Origin: Celeribacter sp. HF31
GTDB taxonomy: Bacteria > Pseudomonadota > Alphaproteobacteria > Rhodobacterales > Rhodobacteraceae
Length of the DNA stretch: 64,000 nt
Direction: 5' to 3'
NCBI RefSeq assembly: GCF_011806455.1
Contig: NZ_JAATOT010000003.1
Coordinates: 62,001 to 126,000, forward strand
The translations under genes and the position numbers were made by a program. Positions 19,831-30,538 of the stretch are shown one piece after another. Each line of letters begins with the position of its first letter. Position 1 is the stretch's first letter. The notes beneath the pieces were generated by a model. It was not told the DNA's origin. It ran no database searches and was given only the letters and a program-made list of their open reading frames with translations.

Positions 19831-20916
19831 TTATTCCGTGGTGATCTTGTAAGCTGCGCCCTGCGCATCGACCCAAGGGGCCTCATCCTGCGCATGCTCC
19901 ATGGCCGCTTTCACATCGGCCACCAGCTTTTCACCATCGAAACCTTTCTTGTCCATCTCGGCGATCCAGTCGGCCACGACCTCATCGCCCAAGGCGGTGA
20001 TCTTCGCGGTTTCTTCTTCGCTCAGCACGTTGACCGCATTGTCGCTCGCTTCGATGACTTTCACACCGTCGTCGTCGCCCATGTCATAGGCGATGCCGGA
20101 CCAACGCGAGGCCATCAGGCCGGAGTTGCGGTCGATCACCTCTTTCAGATCATCCGGCAGGCTGTCGTATTTCGCCTTGTTCATCGCCCAGAGGAAATAG
20201 AGGTTGTAGAACGACCGATCCCCCGCCACGTCGGTTTCCGCGTCGGTCAGCTCGTCGAGCTTCAAGGACGGCGACATGGCAAAGGTGATGATGCCGCCGT
20301 CGAGCACGCCTTTCGACAGCGCCTCGGGGAAGGCCGGAACCGGCAAGCCAACGGGTGTGGCCCCCATTTTTTCGAGCAGCAGCGTCGAGGTGCGGGTCGG
20401 GGCGCGGAGTTTCAGACCTTCGAAATCCTCAACCTTGCGGATCGGCTCGCCTTTCTTGTGCACAAGACCCTCACCATGGGTGTGCGCGGCCAGGATATGT
20501 ATGTCGGAGAAATCGTCCAGAAGGTGCTCCTGGGTGAATTCCCACGCCGCCATGGAAGACAGCTCAGCCGATTTGAGCGAGAGGAACGGCAGTTCGATCG
20601 CCTCGGTCTCCGGGAAGCGGCCCGGCTGATAGCCCGGAATGATCCAGCCGCCGTCGATGGCACCATCACGGATCAGGTCGTATTGGTCCGGGGCTTTGCC
20701 GCCGAGTTGCATCAGCGGGTAGATCTCGACCTTGATGCGCCCACCGCTGTCTTTCTCGACTTTGCGGGCCCAAGGCTCCATGAAATAGGTGGCGGAACCG
20801 GCTTTCGGGGATACGAAATGCTGGAACCGGAGGGTGACCTCCTGCGCGGCCGCGGACAGGGTTCCGGTCGCGGTGACCAGAGCTGCGAGAGCGGCGGATT
20901 TCAAGAGGTGGTTCAT
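19831..20916 (-). CDS. TRAP transporter periplasmic solute-binding protein (DctP family)
   Basis: A 361-residue periplasmic receptor. The signal peptide ends near SAAAQ (residue 24). The mature part begins VTLRFQHFVSP and contains the family motif LKLRAPTRTSTLLLEKMGATPVGLPVPAFPEALSKGVLDG with the conserved arginine that binds a carboxylate ligand. AAGGAGG lies 7 bases before the ATG at 20916. The membrane subunits DctQ and DctM are not adjacent: the next gene upstream is map, pointing the same way. The ligand is unknown, probably an organic or keto acid. Confidence 0.92.
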   Translation of the reverse strand: MNHLLKSAALAALVTATGTLSAAAQEVTLRFQHFVSPKAGSATYFMEPWARKVEKDSGGRIKVEIYPLMQLGGKAPDQYDLIRDGAIDGGWIIPGYQPGRFPETEAIELPFLSLKSAELSSMAAWEFTQEHLLDDFSDIHILAAHTHGEGLVHKKGEPIRKVEDFEGLKLRAPTRTSTLLLEKMGATPVGLPVPAFPEALSKGVLDGGIITFAMSPSLKLDELTDAETDVAGDRSFYNLYFLWAMNKAKYDSLPDDLKEVIDRNSGLMASRWSGIAYDMGDDDGVKVIEASDNAVNVLSEEETAKITALGDEVVADWIAEMDKKGFDGEKLVADVKAAMEHAQDEAPWVDAQGAAYKITTE

Positions 20917-21103
20917 GGGCAAGCCTCCTTCGGGCTGTGAGTGCGACCCGGTGGATCGCGGCCATTTTGACGTGGAGATTTGCTAGTCTAGTTGCAAGTC
21001 ATTCGCAACAGGCGCGACCCATCTTTTATCTGACCATTCAGTCAGGGCCTTGTTTCTTAAAGAAAAAGCGGAGAACTTTTCAGTCTCCGCTTTGGCGTTT
21101 TTC

Positions 21104-21946
21104 TCAATATGTCGGAAAATAGATGTTTCCCGGAGAGGGTGTGAAGATCTCACACCCGGTCGCCGTCACCCCGATCGAGTGCTCAAACTGGGCGGACAAT
21201 TTCTTGTCCTTGGTGATCGCGGTCCAGTCGTCGCCCAGCACTTTCGTCTCGGGGCGACCCAGATTGATCATCGGCTCGATGGTGAAGAACATACCCTCTT
21301 CGAGCACCGGCGCGGCGTCGCCCGGACGGCGATGCGGCACATAGTGCAGCACGTTGGGAGGCGCGTGGAACACCCGGCCCAGACCGTGGCCACAGAAATC
21401 GCGCACCACGGACATGCGGTTCTTATGCGCATGTTCTTGGATCGCGCGCGCGATGTCGTCAAAGGTGTTGCCGGGCTTCACCTGTTCGATGCCATACATC
21501 AGGCAATCATGGGTCACCTGCACCAGGCGTTCGGCGAATTTTTTCGGCTGACCGACGAAATACATCCGGCTGGTGTCGCCGAACCACCCGTCCTTGATCA
21601 CCGTCACGTCGATGTTGATGATGTCGCCGTCCAACAGCGTGTCATCCTTATGCCCCGGAATTTTCGCGCCGGGGATGCCGTGACAGACCACATGGTTGGT
21701 GGAAATGCACGACGCGTGTTTGTAGCCTTTGTAACCGATGGTCGCAGAAGTAGTCCCAAGTTCCGTCACGCGGCGTTCGATGAAAGCATCGATCTCTTCG
21801 GTCGTTGCACCGGGCACGACCAGAGGGCCGACCTCATCGAGGATTTGTGCCGCGACCTGACCGGCGGCATGCATGCCGGCAAAATCGGCGTCCTCGTAAA
21901 TCCGAATTCCGTCTTTGGTGATGCGGCCGCGATGCGTCTCGTCCAA
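21104..21946 (-). CDS. map: Type I methionine aminopeptidase, TTG start
   Basis: A 280-residue metalloenzyme that removes the initiator methionine from nascent proteins. Metal ligands are visible in NIDVTVIKDGWFGDTSRMYFVG (two Asp), CGHGLGRVFHAPPNVLHY (His), FTIEPMINLG (Glu) and SAQFEHSIGVT (Glu). No ATG fits: the conserved opening DETHRGRITKDG is preceded directly by TTG at 21946-21944, with CGGAGTGG seven bases before it, so a TTG start is proposed. Further upstream in-frame TTG/GTG codons would add unconserved sequence. Convergence with nothing downstream leaves about 190 bases to the TRAP gene start. Confidence 0.92.
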   Translation of the reverse strand: MDETHRGRITKDGIRIYEDADFAGMHAAGQVAAQILDEVGPLVVPGATTEEIDAFIERRVTELGTTSATIGYKGYKHASCISTNHVVCHGIPGAKIPGHKDDTLLDGDIINIDVTVIKDGWFGDTSRMYFVGQPKKFAERLVQVTHDCLMYGIEQVKPGNTFDDIARAIQEHAHKNRMSVVRDFCGHGLGRVFHAPPNVLHYVPHRRPGDAAPVLEEGMFFTIEPMINLGRPETKVLGDDWTAITKDKKLSAQFEHSIGVTATGCEIFTPSPGNIYFPTY

Positions 21947-22012
21947 GGGTCCACTCCGTTGTCTTTCGACCCGATATAAGGGCTTTGCGCGCAAAGGGCC
22001 AGTGCCGGAGGA

Positions 22013-22705
22013 TTACATCTGATGCAAAAGGCGGGGCACAAAAACGACCTGCTGCGGCGTAATTTCGACGGGGAAGACCATGATCTCGACACCCGCCGCC
22101 CGCGCTGCCGCCTCAGCTGACGCATAGGTCGGGTCGATGTCGGCGGCGGGGTGAAACCGGTCGCAATCATCGCGCGACACGAGATAGAGCATCACGGCGC
22201 GGTCGCCTTTCGCCACCTGATCGGCCAGAACGGCGAGGTGTTTGGCGCCGCGCGCAGTTTTGGCGTCCGGGAATTCGGCCAATCCGGTTTCGCGCGACAG
22301 CGTCACGGATTTCACCTCGACCCAGATGTTCCTGTCATTCTGTGTCACCAGAAAATCCGCACGTGAGTTTTCGCCGTATTTCACCTCGGCCCGCACATCG
22401 CCCAGAAGCCCCGGCACCTGACCGGCCTCAAGCGCTTCTTTCACAACACGGTTCGCAATGCCCGTATCGACCACCACGCGCGCACCCTCCAACTCGACAA
22501 TCCGCAGCCCGAATTTGAGCTTTTTCTTTGGATCGTCATTGGGTTCGACCCAGACGCGCGTGCCCGGATCGGAGAGCCCCATCATGGACCCGGGGTTCGG
22601 ACAATGCGCCGTCACCTCGCGCCCGTGTTCGAGACGAATGTCCGCGAGAAAGCGTTTATAGCGGCGCAAAAGCGTGGCGGGGATCAGATCAGTTTGAAAG
22701 CGCAT
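22013..22705 (-). CDS. sfsA: Sugar fermentation stimulation protein SfsA
   Basis: A 230-residue SfsA-family protein: RRYKRFLADIRL near the start, AHCPNPGSMMGL, then the nuclease-like block GENSRADFLVT and WVEVKSVTLSRE with FPDAKTARGAKHL. It has an OB-fold plus a PD-(D/E)XK-like nuclease domain. It was named for effects on maltose metabolism in E. coli, but its biochemical role is unclear. The ATG at 22705 gives the normal length; the longer open frame upstream is antisense to the CinA-like gene. It lies 66 bases upstream of map on the same strand. Confidence 0.93.
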   Translation of the reverse strand: MRFQTDLIPATLLRRYKRFLADIRLEHGREVTAHCPNPGSMMGLSDPGTRVWVEPNDDPKKKLKFGLRIVELEGARVVVDTGIANRVVKEALEAGQVPGLLGDVRAEVKYGENSRADFLVTQNDRNIWVEVKSVTLSRETGLAEFPDAKTARGAKHLAVLADQVAKGDRAVMLYLVSRDDCDRFHPAADIDPTYASAEAAARAAGVEIMVFPVEITPQQVVFVPRLLHQM

Positions 22706-22753
22706 GGTGAGAGGCCTATACCCTAAACAAGAACCGCTCAAGGAGGGCGAGAC

Positions 22754-23494
22754 ATGACCGATCACAATCCCACCGCCGCCATTCTCATCATCGGGGACGA
22801 AATTCTTTCGGGTCGCACCCGCGATGCGAATATGTATCACCTCGCCGGTGAATTGACCCGTGTGGGCATTGATCTCAAGGAAGCGCGCGTGGTCTCCGAC
22901 GACCGCGACGCGATTGTCGAGGCGGTTCAGACCCTGTCTTCGAAATACACCCAAGTGTTCACCTCTGGCGGCATCGGGCCGACGCATGACGACATCACCG
23001 CCGATTGCATCGCCGCCGCGTTTGGCCGCACGATTGATGTGCGCGACGATGCCCGCGCGCTTTTGACCGCGCATTACGAAGCCCGCGGCGTCGAGTTCAA
23101 CGAAGCCCGGATGCGCATGGCCCGCATCCCCGAGGGCGCCACATTGATCGAAAATCCCGTCTCCATCGCGCCGGGGTTTTCGCTTGAGAATGTCCATGTC
23201 ATGGCCGGTGTGCCGAGTGTCTTTGTCGCCATGGTCGCGGGGCTTTTGCCGACACTCACCGGCGGCAAGCCTTTGTTGTCGCAGACCTATCGCATTGACA
23301 GACCGGAAAGCGCCGTGGCTGAGCCTCTGGGCATGCTGGCCGCGAAATATCCCGCGCTCTCGATGGGCTCCTACCCGTTCAACCGCGACGGCGCCTTTGG
23401 CACCAATATCGTGATCCGGGGACAGGACGGCGCGATGGTCGATGCCGCCATTCTGGAGCTGGCCGCGATCTTCCCCGCCAATGAACAGGCCTGA
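22754..23494 (+). CDS. CinA N-terminal-like molybdopterin-binding domain protein
   Basis: A 246-residue protein of the MoeA/MogA-fold family (COG1058, the N-terminal part of CinA). It opens AAILIIGDEILSGRTRDANMYHLAGEL and contains VFTSGGIGPTHDDITADCIAAAFG, the nucleotide/pterin-binding segment. The C-terminal NMN-deamidase domain of full CinA is absent, as in many alphaproteobacteria where this short form is a separate gene. Possible roles are ADP-ribose or FAD pyrophosphatase activity. Strong AAGGAGGGCG ribosome site. The stop overlaps the following GNAT gene. Confidence 0.88.
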   Translation: MTDHNPTAAILIIGDEILSGRTRDANMYHLAGELTRVGIDLKEARVVSDDRDAIVEAVQTLSSKYTQVFTSGGIGPTHDDITADCIAAAFGRTIDVRDDARALLTAHYEARGVEFNEARMRMARIPEGATLIENPVSIAPGFSLENVHVMAGVPSVFVAMVAGLLPTLTGGKPLLSQTYRIDRPESAVAEPLGMLAAKYPALSMGSYPFNRDGAFGTNIVIRGQDGAMVDAAILELAAIFPANEQA

Positions 23495-24203
23495 GCTCTT
23501 TCAGGCCTTCGAGGCAACTTGGCCGCCTTTGGCGCGCGAAAGCCTTGGGCCGTTTACTTATCGCGATGGGGCGGGCGGTGGCAGCCGTGTGTCGGCGGCG
23601 ACGCTTGATGGCGCACTGACCGACACGGCTCTGGACGAGACCGAAGCCCGTTTTGCCAAGGACGAACGCAACGCCCTGTTCCAAATTCGCGGCGGCGAAG
23701 AGGCGTTTGACACCGTGCTCGGTGCGCGTGGCTATCGGATGTTCGATCCCGTGGCCTGCCTCATAGCCCCCTTGGATCGCTTTGCCCCGGCGCAGGCGGA
23801 AGACGGCTACGTCGCTTGGCCGCCCACCGCGATTCAGAAGGAAATTTGGGCGGAAGGCGGCATCGGGCCTTCGCGGATCGAGATCATGCTGCGCACACCC
23901 GAGCCGAAATGCACCCTGCTCGGACGCTTAGGCGACACGCCTGCGGGCACCGGGTTTGTCGCCATTCACGACCGTATCGCCGTGATCCACGCGCTGGAGA
24001 CTGCCCTGCCCGCGCGACGCCAAGGTCTCGCCAGCGCCATGATGTCCATCGCTGCCGATTGGGCACGGGCGCATGGGGCCGACAGCCTTGCGCTTCAGGT
24101 CACGCGGGCGAACACGGCGGCTCTTGCACTCTATTCTGCGCTTGGAATGGAAGAGGTGGGCCAGTACCACTACAGAACGAAAAACTTGACCGGACACCCA
24201 TGA
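23481..24203 (+). CDS. GNAT-family N-acetyltransferase
   Basis: A 240-residue protein with an atypical N-terminal half and a C-terminal GNAT domain. The acetyl-CoA loop is in LPARRQGLASAMMSIAADWARAHG (about residues 170-195), followed by the typical VTRANTAALALYSALGMEEVGQYHYRTK. Substrate unknown. Start at 23481 lies inside the end of the CinA-like gene (14-base overlap), and the stop overlaps the OmpA-like gene (ATGA), so these three genes form an operon. Confidence 0.87.
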   Translation: MNRPELFQAFEATWPPLARESLGPFTYRDGAGGGSRVSAATLDGALTDTALDETEARFAKDERNALFQIRGGEEAFDTVLGARGYRMFDPVACLIAPLDRFAPAQAEDGYVAWPPTAIQKEIWAEGGIGPSRIEIMLRTPEPKCTLLGRLGDTPAGTGFVAIHDRIAVIHALETALPARRQGLASAMMSIAADWARAHGADSLALQVTRANTAALALYSALGMEEVGQYHYRTKNLTGHP

Positions 24204-25141
24204 AACTGACCCCACGCCTCGCCTTTTGCCTGATCTCTGCCTGTCTTGGGGTGTCCTCTGGCGCCTCGGCGCTCGACCTGCCCGGGGCGGCCTCCGTGAC
24301 CGCACGGCAAAGCGAGTTGGCCTCCGCCGAGCCCTTTCCGACCGGCGCCTATCAGGACGAAGACACCCCCCGGATCATGGCCGACGGCGACGTTGAACGG
24401 GTCGCTTACCGTGTCACGGGGACTTCGCTGACCAGCTATCAACTGATCGCACCGCTGCGCCGCCAGTTGGAGGCCGAGGGGTTTCAAATCCTCTTCGCCT
24501 GCGCCGACAAAGACTGTGGCGGGTTCGATTTTCGCTATCAACTCGACGTCCTGCCGGAACCCGCGATGCATCTGGACCTGAGCGATTATCAATATCTGGT
24601 CGCCGAACATGCCGACGGGCGAGTCGTGGCGATTTTAACCAGCCATGCTCCGGGCGCGGGCTTTGTTCAGATCAGCACCGTGACGCCCTCCGACGCGCCG
24701 CCTCTTGAGTTGACGACACCCAGTTCGACCGATCTGACCCAATCGCTTCGTCCCGCCGCGTCGGGAGATTTGGCCTCCCGGTTGGAGGCGCGTGGACGTG
24801 TTGTCTTGGACGATCTGGCCTTTGACACCGGTTCCGCGACGCTGGGCGAGGGGCCGTTTGCCTCGCTGCAAAACCTGGCGAATTATCTCACGACGCGTCC
24901 AGAGATGCGGATTGTTTTGGTCGGCCACACGGACAATGTCGGCTCCCTCGACAGCAACACCGGCCTGTCGCGCCAGCGCGCGCAAGCGGTGCGACAGCGG
25001 CTGATCACGACCTACGGCGTGCCCACCGGCCAAATCAGCGCCGATGGCATCGGTTATCTGGCGCCACGCGTCTCGAACGCCACGCCTGAGGGGCGCGAGC
25101 AAAACAGAAGGGTCGAAGCGGTGATCGCCTCGACCCAGTAA
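24200..25141 (+). CDS. OmpA-family envelope protein
   Basis: A 313-residue exported protein with a signal peptide (cleavage near SALA, residue 26). A unique N-terminal domain of about 170 residues with a Cys pair (FACADKDCGG) precedes a C-terminal OmpA/MotB peptidoglycan-binding domain. That domain is recognised by DDLAFDTGSATLGEGPFASL, VGHTDNVGSLDSNTGLSRQRAQAV and GREQNRRVEAVI. It probably anchors the outer envelope to the cell wall. The N-terminal domain is not recognised. Confidence 0.9.
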   Translation: MKLTPRLAFCLISACLGVSSGASALDLPGAASVTARQSELASAEPFPTGAYQDEDTPRIMADGDVERVAYRVTGTSLTSYQLIAPLRRQLEAEGFQILFACADKDCGGFDFRYQLDVLPEPAMHLDLSDYQYLVAEHADGRVVAILTSHAPGAGFVQISTVTPSDAPPLELTTPSSTDLTQSLRPAASGDLASRLEARGRVVLDDLAFDTGSATLGEGPFASLQNLANYLTTRPEMRIVLVGHTDNVGSLDSNTGLSRQRAQAVRQRLITTYGVPTGQISADGIGYLAPRVSNATPEGREQNRRVEAVIASTQ

Positions 25142-25170
25142 GTCTCTTCCACGAGAATTCGTTTAGTGCC

Positions 25171-26076
25171 TTACCACTTGTCCGGGCCTTTTTCGGCAAA
25201 GGAATGGACCAGGAAATCAATGAAGGCGCGCACTTTCGGCTGGGTAAAGCGCCCCGGCGGATAGACGGCGTAGATGCCTTGGGTCTCGGCGGGCAGATCG
25301 GGGATCGCCTCTTCGATCAACCCCTGTTCCATCGCATCGGCGTACAAAAAGGACGGCAGGTAAGCGATGCCGAGACCGGAAATACAGGCGTTCAGCAAGG
25401 ATTGCCCATCATTTACCGTCAACCATCCGGCGGTGCGCACCTGACGTTTTTCGCCCGACGGCGCGGTGAGTTTCCAGACGGCGCCATTCGATTGGTTCGA
25501 ATAGTGCAAAAGCTTGTGCTCGTTCAGATCGTCGATCTTCTGCGGGCGGCCGTATTTTTGGAAATACGACGGCGCACCGACCATACGTTTGGTGGTTTCC
25601 GTCAGCTTGCGGGCGCGCAGGGTGCTGTCTTCCAACTCGCCGATGCGCACGGCCATGTCGAAGCCTTCGGAAATCAACTCGACATAGCGATTGTTCAAAA
25701 CCATGTTCACGGTGATGTCCGGAAATTCCGACAGGAATTCGCCCAGCACCGGCGACAGATGGTTCACGCCAAAATCAGTCGCAACAGAGATGCGCAACAG
25801 GCCCGAGGGCGCGGATTGCATCGAGGTGACGAGGGCATCCGCCTCGCCTGCGTCATTCAAAACACGGCGCGCGCGGTCGTAATAGGCCAGACCGATTTCG
25901 GTCGGGGACACGCGGCGGGTGGTCCGATTGAGAAGACGAGCGCCGAGCCGGGCCTCAAGCGCAGAAACATGCTTGGAAACGGCGGATTTGGAAATCCCCA
26001 TCTTCTTGGCTGCATCCGTGAAACCGCCCTGATCCACGACCGTGGCAAAGGCTTCCATTTCAGTCAGTCGGTCCAT
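25171..26076 (-). CDS. LysR-family transcriptional regulator
   Basis: A 301-residue regulator. The winged helix-turn-helix is at residues 1-60 (MEAFATVVDQGGFTDAAKKMGISKSAVSKHVSALEARLG), with a periplasmic-binding-type effector domain after residue 90. It belongs to the CrgA/AaeR-like branch. No strong ribosome site precedes the ATG. Its usual target would be a divergent gene, but the adjacent upstream gene (fadH) is on the same strand, so the regulon is unclear. Confidence 0.9.
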   Translation of the reverse strand: MDRLTEMEAFATVVDQGGFTDAAKKMGISKSAVSKHVSALEARLGARLLNRTTRRVSPTEIGLAYYDRARRVLNDAGEADALVTSMQSAPSGLLRISVATDFGVNHLSPVLGEFLSEFPDITVNMVLNNRYVELISEGFDMAVRIGELEDSTLRARKLTETTKRMVGAPSYFQKYGRPQKIDDLNEHKLLHYSNQSNGAVWKLTAPSGEKRQVRTAGWLTVNDGQSLLNACISGLGIAYLPSFLYADAMEQGLIEEAIPDLPAETQGIYAVYPPGRFTQPKVRAFIDFLVHSFAEKGPDKW

Positions 26077-26225
26077 TTAATCATACCTACGTTCTTGGCC
26101 CCTCATGAGACAGGTATCCCGCTCAAATCGGGCAAGAATGGGGAAGGCGGGGGACAATAGCGTGGTCTTTCCGGGATCGTATGCCCTCAGGAAACGCGGA
26201 AACAATCGGGAAAGACGCGACGTGC

Positions 26226-26255
26226 CCCGCCGGGTTTTGCCTCCGGCGGGAGTAT
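26226..26255. repeat. GC-rich dyad followed by GAGTATTTT (possible intergenic repeat)
   Basis: CCCGCCGG and CCGGCGGG pair around a nine-base loop and are followed by AGTATTTTA. A similar GAGTATTT(T) tail occurs on the minus strand after mbfA (about 38472-38488) and after the TRAP gene terminator (about 19768-19784). It sits downstream of fadH, but the T-rich side faces the plus strand, so it is not an ordinary fadH terminator. Confidence 0.4.
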
Positions 26256-26277
26256 TTTATGCAACAAAGGAAACGGG

Positions 26278-28389
<2,112 letters not shown>

Positions 28390-28400
28390 TCAAGACGACA

Positions 28401-28787
28401 TCAATTCGCGCCGGTCTCAAGGCAATGCCGACGGAAGGCGCGTTTCAACAGATCCAGCTCGTGGCGCAACAGATCCATTTCCGCGCGAATGTCCTCGGAA
28501 AGCCCCTCCCCCGCGATCATCGACAGTGAATTGAGCACCCTTCCCGTGTCGCGATCCGTCATCACAAAGGTCTGAACCCCGTCGTTGATCAGTTCGGAAG
28601 GCACGGCAAAGCGAAAGAACCAGACGCCGTCGCGCTCGGGGTCTTCGGCCAGCGTATGGCCTTGCACCGGCTGATCGAGATAGGTCACTTCGATTTCCGG
28701 CAAGGTGGACACAGTGTCGGGCACATGCAGTTCGCCCTCCCAAATCCCCGCCTGAAGCCGCGTTTTGACCAGTGTCACCTCATCCAT
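28401..28787 (-). CDS. Conserved hypothetical protein
   Basis: A 128-residue protein without signal peptide or membrane segment, and not recognised. It reads as a small beta-rich domain (TRLQAGIWEGELHVPD, LPEIEVTYLDQPVQG) followed by an amphipathic helix (DIRAEMDLLRHELDLLKRAFRR, residues 99-120) likely to form a coiled coil. It lies 12 bases downstream of another conserved unknown on the same strand, so both are probably co-expressed. Low complexity is absent and codon use matches neighbours. Confidence 0.75.
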   Translation of the reverse strand: MDEVTLVKTRLQAGIWEGELHVPDTVSTLPEIEVTYLDQPVQGHTLAEDPERDGVWFFRFAVPSELINDGVQTFVMTDRDTGRVLNSLSMIAGEGLSEDIRAEMDLLRHELDLLKRAFRRHCLETGAN

Positions 28788-28799
28788 CGCTCAAATCCC

Positions 28800-29573
28800 T
28801 CACAATTCCGCGCGCGGACGGCGCGACAGGGTCAAATCCCGGATGAACACCTGATTCATCTCGGGGCCTTCGAAAATCAGATCGATCCAAAGCTTTTCCA
28901 CCCGCTTCTCGTTGAGCTTGGTGTAGGCGAGATCGAAATCCACATGGCCTTCTTCGGTGTGGAGCGGCAGTTCGCGCACCACCTGTTCCATGTTGGGACC
29001 GTGTTTGACATTGAGCCGGGCGAAAATCTCCAGCCCTTTTTCCATGTCCACTGCATAGTCTAAGCGCACCAGATGGCGGCGCGAGAGCCCGTCACAGATC
29101 TCATCCGGCACCTCGATGGACAACGACAGGAAAGAGCCGTCAAAACGGAAAACCTCAAGGCGCAGACCAAAGGGCGCGAGGTCCTCTTCGGACGTGTTGC
29201 GGACCTGACGATAGGTCAGTTCGGAAATTTGACAATCGTGATACAGCGTCGCCTCGGAGCCGATCAGCGCCTTGTTCGGCACGGCAGAGGCGCCTTGCGG
29301 CGTGATCGGGCCACGCCACAGCTCAGGGCGGTGCGACCAATCGGTGTAGAGCGGCAATTGCATCGCGTTCGATCCGATCAAAGGCAAAGCGAGACGCCCG
29401 TCGGCGACAAAGAGAAACCGATCAATCTCCCAACGCAAGGATCGCGCCTGTCCACGCAGACGACGCAAAGCGGGCAGGCTCAGCTGCTCCGCCATCGTCG
29501 CCCGTCGCGCCCAGCGCCGGATCGCGATGGAATTGAACCGTTTTTCAATCAGATTTCTGAGGCGCCGCCGCAT
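28800..29573 (-). CDS. Conserved hypothetical protein (DUF6478-like)
   Basis: A 257-residue protein with a basic, amphipathic N-terminus (MRRRLRNLIEKRFNSIAIRRWARR) and a beta-rich remainder (WRGPITPQGASAVPNKALIGSEATLYHDCQI, then FGLRLEVFRFDGSFLSLSIEVP). I associate it with a family found in Rhodobacterales (DUF6478), but from memory of motifs only. It may be a membrane-associated carbohydrate- or lipid-binding beta-sandwich (inference). It is paired with the 128-residue unknown directly downstream. Confidence 0.72.
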   Translation of the reverse strand: MRRRLRNLIEKRFNSIAIRRWARRATMAEQLSLPALRRLRGQARSLRWEIDRFLFVADGRLALPLIGSNAMQLPLYTDWSHRPELWRGPITPQGASAVPNKALIGSEATLYHDCQISELTYRQVRNTSEEDLAPFGLRLEVFRFDGSFLSLSIEVPDEICDGLSRRHLVRLDYAVDMEKGLEIFARLNVKHGPNMEQVVRELPLHTEEGHVDFDLAYTKLNEKRVEKLWIDLIFEGPEMNQVFIRDLTLSRRPRAEL

Positions 29574-29710
29574 TCCAAAACCTTTTTTAAACTCTTCAGA
29601 GCCTTAGCCTGTTTGTCTCTTACTATGTCCGACAAAGGTTTCTACTCAACAAACGCGAGAAGAATCCAGAGTTTGGTTCCATTTGAGCAACAGTATTTTC
29701 AAGCTGTCCG

Positions 29711-30340
29711 TCAAAGCATTCCGGGATTGCGGCGCTCCAGATCGGAAACAAAGCGCTCCAGAAGCTTGCGCAGACCCGCCTCCGACATCGGCGCCTCATC
29801 AAAGGGCGTCGCCGTCACGGTCACCAAACGGCCCTTGAGGACAAAGAGCGCACGCCAATATTCATCGCCCTGCCCAGCCAACATATTGGGCGCGCTATCG
29901 CGGGCATGAAGCCAAAGCCGCCCGCCTTCGACATCGCTTTCGATCAAGGTCACGGTGCGGGCCGAACCGCTGCGTGACAGGGCCTTGCGCCCGGTCTCAG
30001 AGGCAAAGAAGGCCTCGACACTCGGCGCATCGAAACTTTCGCTTTGCGACAGCGGCGCAGAGATCGAAAGGGTCAGAACCGCGGTTTTGCCCTTGAGACC
30101 GGGATTGTTGCCGCCGCTGAGGCCCGTGCAGCTGCCCAACAGGACAAACCCACCAGTCTGGCCATCCCGTACCGATCCCGGGTCAATGCAAAAACCAGAA
30201 GGCCCCGCAACAGACAGGCCGGAAACCGGCAGGGTCACCGCACTCGGCGGACGCGGGCCGGTGCCGGGGGTCTCCAAGGTACAGGCCGACAGGACCAGGG
30301 CAAGAACCGGCGCCAAGATCACCCAAACCATCTTTTTCAT
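29711..30340 (-). CDS. Hypothetical lipoprotein
   Basis: A 209-residue protein with a lipoprotein signal ending in LVLSAC (cysteine about residue 20), then a Pro/Thr linker. A globular domain follows with two further cysteines (GFCIDPGSVRD and LLGSCTGLSGG) that may form a disulfide. The C-terminal region (VTVTATPFDEAPMSEAGLRKLLERFVSDLERRNP) resembles secreted proteins that load a small alpha/beta fold. No family is recognised. It is divergent from the CPBP protease gene, with about 200 bases between. Confidence 0.75.
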   Translation of the reverse strand: MKKMVWVILAPVLALVLSACTLETPGTGPRPPSAVTLPVSGLSVAGPSGFCIDPGSVRDGQTGGFVLLGSCTGLSGGNNPGLKGKTAVLTLSISAPLSQSESFDAPSVEAFFASETGRKALSRSGSARTVTLIESDVEGGRLWLHARDSAPNMLAGQGDEYWRALFVLKGRLVTVTATPFDEAPMSEAGLRKLLERFVSDLERRNPGML

Positions 30341-30538
30341 CGGACCTGTCCCTTTTCACGCAACACCTGCCCCCACCACGGGAGACGATTCCGGCATGGC
30401 ATACAGGGGGGCCGTCCGGCTTCCAAGCCACCCGACGTCACAGAGATGTGTCAATCGGCGAATTCCCGCGCTTGGCGGATCGCTTCCCCTACCCTCATGC
30501 CCGTGGTATCGCTCAAGAAACCCTTTCCCGAGAGCCTC

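Noticed and set aside
22706-23197. Extension of sfsA upstream to 23197
   Set aside because: That segment is antisense to the CinA-like gene; the ATG at 22705 gives the normal SfsA start.
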